In this document: in pieces, positions 1-8,353 of the stretch
Layout: each line of letters begins with the position of its first letter
Position numbering within the stretch: the first letter of the stretch is position 1
Assembly (NCBI RefSeq): GCF_963931295.1
Contig: NZ_OZ007001.1
Location: forward strand, 124,001 to 188,000
Source: an uncultured Mailhella sp.
GTDB lineage: Bacteria; Desulfobacterota; Desulfovibrionia; Desulfovibrionales; Desulfovibrionaceae
DNA length: 64,000 bases
Direction: 5' to 3'
Program-made: the position numbers and the translations under genes
Notes under the pieces: generated by a model
What the model saw: only the letters and a program-made list of their open reading frames with translations
Told to the model about the DNA's origin: nothing
Databases searched by the model: none

Positions 1-431
1 GGCTCGTGAACACGTTCAAGCCCTCCATCGACCGGCGCTGGCGCACCATTCCCTGGCGCGAGCAGACCTTCATTGCAGGCAGCTCCATGGGCGGTCTCAT
101 GAGCCTCTACGCCGTGACCAAGTACAACGAAATCTTCTCCCGCGCAGCGGCGCTCTCCCCCCACATCTGGGCGGACAGAAAAAAACTGACCGACCTCATC
201 CGCACGGCCCCGCTCTCGCCCGACACCGTGGTGTACATGGACTGGGGCTCGGAAGAATTCGGAGGCAACCGCCGCATGGCGCACGATCTGCGCCTCGTGG
301 CCGACGCCATCTTCGACCGCGGCATCCATCTGACCGCGCGCGTGGTTCCCGGCGGCGAACACAGCGAGGCCAGCTGGGAAAAACAGACGCCCTTCTTCAT
401 CGACACCCTCATGTACGGCCTGGACGGCTGA
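1..431 (+). CDS. Putative esterase, alpha/beta hydrolase (5' truncated by window)
   Basis: Only the C-terminal ~143 residues are present; the frame is open to the first base, so the apparent GTG at base 6 is not taken as the start. The nucleophile elbow GSSMGG, an acidic residue in the VVYMDWGSEE stretch and a late histidine in GGEHSEASWE match the Ser-Asp-His order of the PF00756 esterase family (enterochelin esterase/IroE-like). The stop lies 18 bases before the next gene, also an esterase, so the two are very likely co-transcribed with the ATP-grasp gene that follows. The substrate is unknown. The family is fairly sure; the pathway is not. Confidence 0.8.
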   Translation, partial: LVNTFKPSIDRRWRTIPWREQTFIAGSSMGGLMSLYAVTKYNEIFSRAAALSPHIWADRKKLTDLIRTAPLSPDTVVYMDWGSEEFGGNRRMAHDLRLVADAIFDRGIHLTARVVPGGEHSEASWEKQTPFFIDTLMYGLDG

Positions 432-449
432 CGCCAACTCGGAGGACAC

Positions 450-1214
450 ATGCAGACAAGATACTTCAAGGAATACAGTCCCGCCCTCGGCCGCGACATG
501 GAATGCAAGGTGTACGGTCACGCCGGCCGTCCCCTGCTCTTCGTTCCCTGTCAGGACGGCCGCTTCTTCTCGTTTGAAGACTTCCACATGTCCGACACCA
601 TGGCTCCGTGGATAGAAGACGGCAGACTCATGGTCATTGCCGTGGACACCATCGATCAGGAAACGTGGTCCAACAAGAGCGGAGATCCGTGGTGGCGCAT
701 CCGCCGTCACGAAGCGTGGATGAATCATCTCTTCAACGAAATCGTGCCCTTTGCTCAGCATCTGGCGCGCGTGGCCAACGGCTGGGACGGGCATCCCGGC
801 CTCATTGCCTTCGGATGCAGTCTCGGCGCGCTCCACGCGGCGAACCTGTACCTGCGCCGTCCGGATCTCTTCAACGGTCTGCTGGCGCTTTCGGGCATCT
901 ACACGGCAAGTTACGGCTTCGGCTCCTACATGGACGACGTGGTGTACCGCAATTCTCCCGTGGACTACATGGCGAATTTTCCGTCCGACCACCCCTACAT
1001 TCCTCTGTACAACAGCCAGCGCGCCGCCATCTGCGTTGGTCAGGGAGCATGGGAACTGCCCGAATCCACGAGGCAGCTCAAGGACATTTTTGAAAGAAAG
1101 GGTATCCATCTCTGGGTGGATATCTGGGGACACGACGTCAATCACGACTGGCCGTGGTGGTACCGGCAGGTGGAATACTTTCTGCCGTGGCTGCTCGGCG
1201 AACGCGCAGCCTGA
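450..1214 (+). CDS. Putative esterase, alpha/beta hydrolase fold
   Basis: 254 residues, ATG start preceded by GGAGG (440-444). The motif GCSLGA near residue 123 is a nucleophile elbow (G-x-S-x-G), and GHDVNHDW near residue 228 supplies a probable catalytic histidine, so all parts of a Ser hydrolase seem present. No signal peptide is seen, suggesting a cytoplasmic enzyme. It resembles the COG4947-type esterases and is only distantly like the partial esterase upstream. It sits between that esterase and an ATP-grasp ligase in the same direction, implying a shared pathway in which a ligase product is hydrolysed or transesterified. Substrate unknown. Confidence 0.8.
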   Translation: MQTRYFKEYSPALGRDMECKVYGHAGRPLLFVPCQDGRFFSFEDFHMSDTMAPWIEDGRLMVIAVDTIDQETWSNKSGDPWWRIRRHEAWMNHLFNEIVPFAQHLARVANGWDGHPGLIAFGCSLGALHAANLYLRRPDLFNGLLALSGIYTASYGFGSYMDDVVYRNSPVDYMANFPSDHPYIPLYNSQRAAICVGQGAWELPESTRQLKDIFERKGIHLWVDIWGHDVNHDWPWWYRQVEYFLPWLLGERAA

Positions 1215-1297
1215 CATCTGAATTGCAGGGGGATGCCGGATCGGCGCGTCGCCGATCCGTTTCAGAAGGAAGGCGCCGAAAGGAGGATCAAGGCACC

Positions 1298-2494
1298 ATG
1301 AAAAACTTTGTGTTCATTTCACCGAATTTTCCCACAAACTACTGGAAGTTCTGCCATCACCTCAAGGCCGACGGCCTGAACGTGCTCGGCATAGGCGATC
1401 AGCCCTATGACGAGCTTCTGCCGGAGCTCAAGGCCAGCCTCAGCGAATACTACAAGGTGAGCAGTCTGGAAAACTACGATGAAGTGTACCGGGCCATGGG
1501 CTTTTTCATCCACAAGTACGGCCGCATCGACTGGCTGGAATCGAACAACGAGTACTGGCTGGAGCGCGACGCCGCCCTCCGCACCGACTTCAACATCACG
1601 AGCGGCTTCCAGAACAAGGACATTCCCAGCATCCGCTTCAAGTCGGGCATGAAGGAATTCTACCGCCGCGCCGGCATCGCCACGGCTCCCTATCACCTCG
1701 TGGACGACAGACAGGGCTGCCTCGACTTCATCGGCCGCGTGGGGTGGCCCGTGGTGGTCAAGCCCGACAACGGCGTGGGAGCGTCCGACACGCGCAAGCT
1801 TGCCTCCGAGGCCGATCTCGACGCCTTTCTTGCGCAAAAAAAGTCCGGCGTGCCGTACATCATGGAAGAATTCATCCACGCGGAAATCAATTCCTACGAC
1901 GCCATCTACAATTCCAAGGGCGAACCGATCTTCGAGACCGGCAACATCACGCCCAAGTCGCTGATGGACGTGGTGAACAACGCCGAAAACGTCATGTACT
2001 ACATTCTCAAGGATCTGCCCGACGACACCCGCGCCGCCGGACGCGCCACGGCCAAAAGCTTCGGCGTGAAGAGCCGCTTCGTGCATTTTGAATTCTTCCG
2101 GCTCACGCAGGATCAGGCAGGCATGGGCAAAAAGGGCGACGTAGTGGCACTGGAAGTGAACATGCGCCCGAGCGGCGGCTACAGTCCCGACATGATGAAC
2201 TTCGCGAACAGCACCGACGTGTACAAGATCTGGGCGGACATGATCGCCTTCGACCGCTCCACCCTGCCCGTGGGCGAACACTTCTACTGCGCCTTTGCCG
2301 GACGCCGCGACGGATGCGAGTTCCGCCTCTCCCGCGAGGAGCTGGAGAAGAAGTACGCCGCAAACATGAAAATGATCGGGCGCATTCCTCCGGCGCTGGC
2401 AGACGCCATGGCGGATCAGATGTTCATCGCCACCTTCTCCACCAAAGAAGACATGAACGCCTTCTACGCCGACGCCCTGGCCCCGAAAAACTAG
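1298..2494 (+). CDS. ATP-grasp domain carboxylate-amine/thiol ligase-like protein
   Basis: 398 residues. The ATG at 1298 is chosen because AGGAGG lies at 1281-1286; an open frame reaching back to 1154 overlaps the esterase and is not needed. After an N-terminal Rossmann-like pre-ATP-grasp region, the stretch GWPVVVKPDNGVGASDTRKL (about residues 149-168) is the ATP-grasp phosphate loop with its lysine. YIMEEFI and, later, EVNMRPSGGYSPDM give the acidic and Asn metal ligands. Such enzymes join a carboxylate to an amine or thiol through an acyl phosphate. Proteins of this type are often mislabelled carbamoyl-phosphate synthase large chain. Substrates cannot be read from the sequence; the esterase neighbours suggest a small peptide or ester-type metabolite. 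Confidence 0.85.
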   Translation: MKNFVFISPNFPTNYWKFCHHLKADGLNVLGIGDQPYDELLPELKASLSEYYKVSSLENYDEVYRAMGFFIHKYGRIDWLESNNEYWLERDAALRTDFNITSGFQNKDIPSIRFKSGMKEFYRRAGIATAPYHLVDDRQGCLDFIGRVGWPVVVKPDNGVGASDTRKLASEADLDAFLAQKKSGVPYIMEEFIHAEINSYDAIYNSKGEPIFETGNITPKSLMDVVNNAENVMYYILKDLPDDTRAAGRATAKSFGVKSRFVHFEFFRLTQDQAGMGKKGDVVALEVNMRPSGGYSPDMMNFANSTDVYKIWADMIAFDRSTLPVGEHFYCAFAGRRDGCEFRLSREELEKKYAANMKMIGRIPPALADAMADQMFIATFSTKEDMNAFYADALAPKN

Positions 2495-2796
2495 CCGGAT
2501 CTCCGGCAGGGGAGGTTGCGCAGGCGACGCCTTCGCCCTCCCTTGTCCGGAGCCGGAATCTTTTCTCCGGCCCGCCGCTTCAGCGCGGGCGCTTCAATCG
2601 TCGGCGAGCGTTTCGGGCAAGAAATAGAAAGAATCGGCTATGGACAGGGGCGGGGAAAAGGCCCACCCTGAGCGTGCCGACTCTCCGATGGTCGGAAAGC
2701 GGCATCCGTTCCGCCGCACGGCAGCGCCTGCGTACTCCACTTCGGAAACGCCGCGCGTCAAAGCGGCATTCGGCCTTCAACCGCACAGGAAACACC
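2495..2796. other. Non-coding spacer, 302 b
   Basis: No convincing gene. It begins with an imperfect GC-rich hairpin (about 2500-2555, CCGGCAGGGGAGG pairing with CCCTCCCTTGTCCGG) that could end the esterase/ATP-grasp transcript, but it lacks a clean T-run. A fully open frame crosses it but has no ribosome site or codon pattern of its own. Confidence 0.5.
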
Positions 2797-3330
2797 ATGA
2801 AAGACATCGTCATCATTTCGTCGAGCCCTCGCAAGGGCGGCAACTCCGATCTGCTTTGCGACCAGTTCATGAAAGGCGCGCTCGAAGCAGGGCACAAAGT
2901 GGAAAAAATTGCGCTTCGGGAAAAGAATCTGCATCCGTGCATGGGCTGCGGAGCCTGCGAAAGCAGCCGCCGCTGCGTGCAGAAGGACGACATGGCGGCC
3001 ATTCTCGACAGACTTGTCGAGGCCGACGTCATCGTCATGGCCACGCCCGTGTATTTCTACACCATGAGCGCGCAGATGAAGACGCTCATCGACAGAACCG
3101 TGCCCCGCTACACCGAAATTTCGGGCAAGGAATTCTACTTCATCGCCACCGCCGCCGACGGCAACAAAAAGGCGCTGGAACGCACCATCGACGGCTTCCG
3201 CGGCTTCACCGACTGCCTGGACGGCGTGCAGGAAAAGGGCGTGATTCTCGCGTCCGGCGTATGGAAGAAAGGCGAAGTGACCGGCAACGCCGCCATGGAA
3301 GAGGCGTTCAACATGGGACGCAACGCCTGA
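2797..3330 (+). CDS. NAD(P)H-dependent FMN oxidoreductase, flavodoxin fold
   Basis: 177 residues. The N-terminal SSSPRKGGNSDLL (residues 8-20) is the FMN phosphate-binding loop of the flavodoxin_2/FMN_red family, and TPVYFYTMSAQMKTLIDR is the typical second flavin loop. CMGCGACESSRRC places four cysteines near residues 49-60, as in iron-sulfur flavoprotein-like members, although the spacing is not that of a certain 4Fe-4S site. The ATG at 2797 follows the weak CACAGGAA site. It stands alone, with long spacers on both sides. It is likely a cytoplasmic flavin-dependent reductase; electron donor and acceptor are unknown. Confidence 0.85.
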   Translation: MKDIVIISSSPRKGGNSDLLCDQFMKGALEAGHKVEKIALREKNLHPCMGCGACESSRRCVQKDDMAAILDRLVEADVIVMATPVYFYTMSAQMKTLIDRTVPRYTEISGKEFYFIATAADGNKKALERTIDGFRGFTDCLDGVQEKGVILASGVWKKGEVTGNAAMEEAFNMGRNA

Positions 3331-4042
3331 GAGCTTTTCCCAGCATTCCGCCGGCGCGGCGGAAGAGGATGAACCGTCCTTTTTTCCGCCGCACGGGCCG
3401 CGTACGGCCTGCTTTTTCCTGCGGCAGGCCGCCGCACGCTCTTCCCCGCACATCCGCGCTCATCGGAAACCGACCGGAGGGAGACAACAAAAGCTTCGTT
3501 CTTCCCCGCGCGGGGGCCGCGCCTGCACTCACGAAACGACATGCCATGGGAATGGAATCTTCCCGTACGCGTGAAGACACGTTCATGGGTTTTCTTGCGT
3601 GGTCCGATGGCTTTCCACCTTCCCGCGCCCGTGGGGATGCCCTCAGCGACAACAATTCGGAAAACTCCGGGGAGAAGGGATCTCCGCATGGGGTGCGCTG
3701 CCACGCTCAACGTTTGCCGCCGCTGAATAAAAGGTATTTTCCGCACACGGAGAGCGCGAAGGAACAGTGCAACGCCTGACAGAAAGAGACTGCTTGTTTC
3801 CCCTGCGCGCAGGACTGCGCCGACCGATGCGCGGAAATTGTGCCTGTGACGACCGTTCTTCCCCACGCGGGGGCCGAGCTCTGCCTGGGCTGTCCTCCCA
3901 TAACGGGAAAACACAGCATTCCCGGCCGCGCTTCCGAAAGAAAGCCGTGAGCCTTCCGAAAACATGACGGAGAGCTTCTTCCGCCCGATCCCGCAGCGCG
4001 CCCATCCGTGAGCCTTCCGGAGCGGCGGACAGCTCGCCCCTC
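3331..4042. other. Non-coding spacer with short internal repeats
   Basis: No supportable gene in about 700 b. Two near-identical 23-base copies of a CGTTCTTCCCC-type element (3497-3519 and 3854-3876) each contain a small GC palindrome, and the 14-mer CCGTGAGCCTTCCG occurs at 3945 and 4006. Open frames here are short and lack ribosome sites. It may be decayed repeat material. Confidence 0.45.
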
Positions 4043-4071
4043 TTGACTCTTTGCGACTATCCAGCCAGAAT
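4043..4071 (+). promoter_or_regulatory. Putative sigma-70 promoter for the metallophosphoesterase
   Basis: TTGACT (4043-4048), a 17-base spacer, then CAGAAT (4066-4071). This would start transcription about 75 bases before the ATG at 4154. It is the only good match in the long upstream spacer. Confidence 0.45.
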
Positions 4072-4153
4072 TTATCAATAAGTCCGGCAAGTCGCCGCGA
4101 TTTCCACAACAACGTCTTCCGGCCCAGGGGCCGCCCCTCATACCGTCACAACC

Positions 4154-5284
4154 ATGCGCCTGCTTCTTCCTTCCATCACCATGGCGGTCTATGTTTTTCT
4201 GAGTCTTGTCCTTCCTCTGAAGGCGGGACTGCCCGCCAAGGCCCTGCTTGGCGTCGCGCTCATGGCCGCCGCCCTCAAATACGTCTTCTATCAGGTAGTG
4301 GGCGGAGGCTTTTTCCGGCCCGACCTGCCCGCGCCCGTCATGCTGACGGCGGAAGCGCTGTACGCCGCGCTGCTGATGCTCTTTGTGCTGGCGCTCGCCA
4401 AGGACGCGGCAGGACTTGTGCTGCGCGTCTGTCGCCTCTTCGGTGTCTCGTGGCGTCTGCCCCTCACGCCGGGATGGCGCTGCGGCCTTCTCATGCTCGT
4501 GTCTCTCTCCTGCGGCGCATGGGGCACCTGGCAGGCCGTGCGCGTGCCCGACGTGCGCACCGTGAACGTGGCCATCCCCAAACTTCCAGCAGAGCTTGAA
4601 GGTTTTACGCTGGCGCAGCTCAGCGACCTGCACATCGGCCCGGTGCAGAAAAAGGCATGGCTTGCCGAAGTGGTGCGGAGAACCAACGCGCTCTCGCCGG
4701 ACGCCGTGGCCATCACCGGCGACATGATCGACGGTCTGCCGAACGCCCTGCGGGGCGAACTGACGCCCCTTGCCGACCTGCGGCCCAAATACGGCGTCTT
4801 CGGGGTTACGGGAAACCATGAATACTACTACGACGCCCGCGGCTGGATACAGGAATTTCAGAAGCTCGGCGTCGTCATGCTGAACAACGAGCATCGCGTG
4901 CTTCCCGGCGGACTGGTGCTCGGCGGCGTGCCCGACTCCACGGCCGAACGCTTCGGCGGACAAGGCCCGGACGTCGAGGCCGCATTTGTCGGCGCTCCCG
5001 ACGGCGTGCGCGTACTGCTCTGTCACAAGCCGAACGGCAACGGCATTCCCGCGCCGGGCGTGGCGCTTCAGCTCTCCGGGCACACGCACGGCGGTCTCAT
5101 ATTCTTTCTGGCGCCGCTCATCGGAGCGTACAACGCAGGCTACGTCAACGGCCTTTATTCCACGCCGCAGGGCGGACAGATCTACGTCAACCCGGGCACG
5201 GGCCTGTGGAACGGCTTTTCCTGCCGCCTCGGCGTGCCCTCGGAAATCACCCGCTTCGTCTTTCACCGCAGGGCCGACTCCTGA
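4154..5284 (+). CDS. Membrane-anchored metallophosphoesterase (YaeI/COG1408 type)
   Basis: 376 residues. Three or four hydrophobic segments fill residues 1-125, then a calcineurin-like phosphoesterase domain follows. The metal-binding motifs appear in order: DLHIG (about 158), GDMID (about 194), GNHEYY (about 222), and HTHGG near residue 314. All canonical metal ligands are present, so the enzyme should be active at the membrane. YaeI-like relatives act on membrane lipid pyrophosphates or phosphodiesters, but the substrate here is inferred only. The ATG lacks a strong ribosome site; an inside start would cut the first membrane segment. Monocistronic by spacing. Confidence 0.85.
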   Translation: MRLLLPSITMAVYVFLSLVLPLKAGLPAKALLGVALMAAALKYVFYQVVGGGFFRPDLPAPVMLTAEALYAALLMLFVLALAKDAAGLVLRVCRLFGVSWRLPLTPGWRCGLLMLVSLSCGAWGTWQAVRVPDVRTVNVAIPKLPAELEGFTLAQLSDLHIGPVQKKAWLAEVVRRTNALSPDAVAITGDMIDGLPNALRGELTPLADLRPKYGVFGVTGNHEYYYDARGWIQEFQKLGVVMLNNEHRVLPGGLVLGGVPDSTAERFGGQGPDVEAAFVGAPDGVRVLLCHKPNGNGIPAPGVALQLSGHTHGGLIFFLAPLIGAYNAGYVNGLYSTPQGGQIYVNPGTGLWNGFSCRLGVPSEITRFVFHRRADS

Positions 5285-6003
5285 GCCGGACAGCTCTCCC
5301 GCCGGCCCTGTCGGATGAAAACGCCGCAAAAGCATGCCGACCGCGATCGTGATGCGGTCCGCAGACCTCCGGCGCAGCCCTTTCGGCAAGAGCCCGTGCT
5401 CTCGTTTTGCAGAAAAGAAAACGCCCTGTGATTCCGCTTTTGCAGACAATTCATCGGCCATCCTGCCTGCGTTCAGTGCGTACGCAAGAAAACTTCAAGG
5501 AACAGTTCAATCTTTTCGCCCGCTCTGACTATCCGCGGAAAAGCTCCGGGTGAAAAGCCTGCGGACATCGGCCCTGACGCGTCACACGCGGGGATCCCCC
5601 AATAACGAAACGGCATGCCGCGCTCGGGCTTCTGACAGCACACGAGCCGCCACCTGACAAGGCCCGACGACGCACCAGGCCTCTATTCTGCCCGCACAGA
5701 CAAAAAACTGGTCCGTTTGCATGTCGAGAACTGACCTTTCGGCTCTTGACCGCAGACCGCACACGAGCGGAGGGAAAAGCATGCGCGGCCTGCGGGAAAC
5801 AACGGCTGCTCCTGAGGCTCTCTGAGGCGACACTGCCCACGCCCCTTTTCTCTTCTCTCCTCCAGCTCTCCGAGTTCCCCGCCCCGACGCTCTCGATGAA
5901 CGACGCCGAAGCGCGGGCCCTCCGACTCCGCATTTTCAGAGCTCCCCGCTTCCTCCGCCTCTTCTTCTGCGCCCCTCAGCCCCGTCGTCCCGACCTCAGG
6001 GCA
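5285..6003. other. Non-coding spacer, about 720 b
   Basis: It lies between the convergent metallophosphoesterase and relA genes. Short open frames on both strands lack ribosome sites and have no recognisable motif. No terminator with a T-run was found for the plus-strand gene. Nothing else is seen. Confidence 0.45.
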
Positions 6004-6033
6004 CAAAAAAGGCCGGGGGACGGCCCCGGCCCG
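6004..6033 (-). terminator. Intrinsic terminator of relA/spoT
   Basis: On the minus strand GGCCGGGG pairs with CCCCGGCC (6011-6018 and 6024-6031), followed by a run of six T. It starts about 23 bases after the relA stop codon. Confidence 0.85.
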
Positions 6034-6055
6034 TCGTTTGCCTCAAAGCGCAGTC

Positions 6056-8344
6056 TCACACGTCCATGACCGACGTACCGCGACGCACTTCGAGCACATG
6101 ATCGATGGCGCGCAGCTTGTCGATGGTCTGGTAGAGATGCACGGCATCGCGCACTTCCACCGTGAAGTCCATCTGGGAGCGGCCGTCCACCGTGGATTTG
6201 ATCTGGAGCGCGTTGATGTTGACGTCCTGCTGCACGAACACAAGACTGATCTTGGCCAGAAGCCCCTTCTCGTTGAGACCGAGAATGCTGATTTCCGCCG
6301 GGAAAGGCTTGCTCTCCTCGTTGTTCCATGTCACGGAAATGAGGCGTTCCGATTCCAGATTCTGAAGATGCGGGCAGTTCGCCGTATGCACGATGACGCC
6401 GCGGCCGCGGCTGATGAAGCCCACCACCTGATCGCCGGGCACGGGCTTGCAGCACTTGGCAAAGTGAATGAGCGTGTCCTCGATGCCCTTGATGGTGATG
6501 CCGTCGGAAGGCTTCTTGGCTGCGCCTTCCGGCTTGGCGGCCGCGCTCTCCTGCACGAGCTCGTGCTTGGGCGTAAGCAGGGTAATCAGACGCTGCAGCA
6601 CCTTGCGCGGGGTAAGACGTCCCGTGCCCACGGCCGCAAAAAGATCGTCCAGCACGTTGAGCGAGAACTCCGGCACCACGAGCTGCAACCGACCGTCCTT
6701 GGCGGCCTTGGTCACGTTGAAGTCCATCTTGCGGCCTTCCTTTTCCAAGAGCTCCTTGCCGAGGGCCACGGCGGCCACGCGCTCCTCGGTGCGCAGGTAA
6801 TGCTGAATGCGGCTTCTGGCCTTGGAGGTCTTCACCATCTTGAGCCAGTCGCGATGGGGATGCCGGTTCTTGTCGGTGATGATCTCCACCATGTCGCCGT
6901 TTTTCAGCGGCGTGGCGAAGGGTTCGAGCTTGCCGTTGATCTTCGCGCCCACGCAGTGCGCGCCCACGTCGGAATGAATGAGAAAGGCGAAGTCGAGAGA
7001 GGTCGCGCCCTTGGGAAGCTGCTTCACCGCGCCCTTGGGCGTGAACACGTAAATTTCGTCGTTGAAGAGGTCCATGCGCAGCGAGCTCATGAACTCGCGG
7101 GAATCCGTCTCGTCGCGCTGGCGTTCCATGAGGTCGCGCAGCCACTGGAACTGCGGCATGTCCTGCATGGCGATGGCGTGATTGCGCTCCTTGTACATCC
7201 AGTGCGCGGCCACGCCGTGTTCGGCCATGTTGTTCATCTCTTCGGTGCGAATCTGAATTTCGATGCGCTCGCCTTCCGGCCCGATCACCGTGGTGTGCAG
7301 CGACTGGTAGCCGTTGGCCTTGGGCATGGAAATGTAGTCCTTGAAGCGGCCGGGTACGGGCTTCCAGAGCACGTGTACAAGACCGAGCATGGCGTAGCAG
7401 TCGCGCAGATCGTTCACGATGACGCGGAAGGCGATGATGTCGTGCATCTCGTCGAGGGGCGTTTTCTGCGCCATCATCTTGCGATAGATGCTGTAGGTCT
7501 GCTTGATGCGGCCGAAAACGCGTCCGTTGATGCGGTTTTCGGTCATGATGGCCTCGATCTTGGCAATGACCTTGGAAATGAGCTGACGCTCGACTATCTG
7601 GTTGTCCTTGAGCCAGGTGGTGATTTCGGCGTAGGCGTCGGGCTGGAGATAGCGGAAGCTCAAGTCCTCCAGCTTCTGCTTGAAAAGGTGCAGACCGAGT
7701 CGGTTGGCGAGCGGCGCGTAGATGTCCATGGTTTCCTGGGCGATGCGCTGCTGCTTGTAGGGCTTCTGAAACTCCAGCGTGCTCATGTTGTGCAGACGGT
7801 CGGCCAGCTTGACCACAGGAACACGGATGTCGTGCGCCATGGAAAGGATCATCTTGCGGATGTTTTCCGCCTGCGCCTCTTCCTTGGTGTCGAAGGTCAT
7901 CATGTTGATCTTGGTCACGCCGTCCACGATGTCGGCCACCTGTTCGCCGAACAGTTCGTCGAGTTCGTCGATGGAGGAATCGGTGTCTTCCACAGTGTCG
8001 TGCAGCAGGCCCGCGGCCACGGTGTGCTCGTCGAAGCCCATTTTGGCCAGCGTGAGCGCCACCGAGGCTGGATGCAGAATATACGGATCGCCGGAGAGTC
8101 GAAGCTGTCCGGCGTGGGCGGCGGAAGCGTAGTCGTAGGCGCGGCGCACCATGGCCACGTCGGCGTCGGGACAGTGCTTGACGAGCTCCTCCACAATGCT
8201 GTCGACCGAAGGAATCTTCGAAGCCGGAGAGCTCACCCCCGTGACGGGAGAGACCACCATGGAAACATTTTCCTGTGGATGAACGTCTTTCTGCCGGGTC
8301 TCGCCCGCTTCCGCTGTCGTCTGAAGAATGGAAGTCTGACTCAT
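6056..8344 (-). CDS. relA/spoT: Bifunctional (p)ppGpp synthetase/hydrolase, RelA/SpoT
   Basis: 762 residues, the usual long Rsh length. The HD hydrolase domain has H115-D116 in HDTVEDTD and looks intact. The synthetase domain holds RFKD at 333-336, the basic RxKD signature of bifunctional enzymes rather than the ExDD of synthetase-only RelA, followed by YISMPKANGYQSLHT. A TGS domain (VFTPKGAVKQLPKGAT, about 423-438) and a C-terminal ACT domain (about 690-760) complete it. It makes and destroys the stringent-response alarmone. It starts 9 bases after the solute-binding protein gene, so the two are probably one transcript; the ribosome site is weak. The only Rsh in the window. Confidence 0.97.
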   Translation of the reverse strand: MSQTSILQTTAEAGETRQKDVHPQENVSMVVSPVTGVSSPASKIPSVDSIVEELVKHCPDADVAMVRRAYDYASAAHAGQLRLSGDPYILHPASVALTLAKMGFDEHTVAAGLLHDTVEDTDSSIDELDELFGEQVADIVDGVTKINMMTFDTKEEAQAENIRKMILSMAHDIRVPVVKLADRLHNMSTLEFQKPYKQQRIAQETMDIYAPLANRLGLHLFKQKLEDLSFRYLQPDAYAEITTWLKDNQIVERQLISKVIAKIEAIMTENRINGRVFGRIKQTYSIYRKMMAQKTPLDEMHDIIAFRVIVNDLRDCYAMLGLVHVLWKPVPGRFKDYISMPKANGYQSLHTTVIGPEGERIEIQIRTEEMNNMAEHGVAAHWMYKERNHAIAMQDMPQFQWLRDLMERQRDETDSREFMSSLRMDLFNDEIYVFTPKGAVKQLPKGATSLDFAFLIHSDVGAHCVGAKINGKLEPFATPLKNGDMVEIITDKNRHPHRDWLKMVKTSKARSRIQHYLRTEERVAAVALGKELLEKEGRKMDFNVTKAAKDGRLQLVVPEFSLNVLDDLFAAVGTGRLTPRKVLQRLITLLTPKHELVQESAAAKPEGAAKKPSDGITIKGIEDTLIHFAKCCKPVPGDQVVGFISRGRGVIVHTANCPHLQNLESERLISVTWNNEESKPFPAEISILGLNEKGLLAKISLVFVQQDVNINALQIKSTVDGRSQMDFTVEVRDAVHLYQTIDKLRAIDHVLEVRRGTSVMDV

Positions 8345-8353
8345 AAGAACCTG

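Noticed and set aside
1154..1297. Upstream extension of the ATP-grasp gene
   Set aside because: It overlaps the esterase gene and lacks family similarity; AGGAGG lies before the ATG at 1298.
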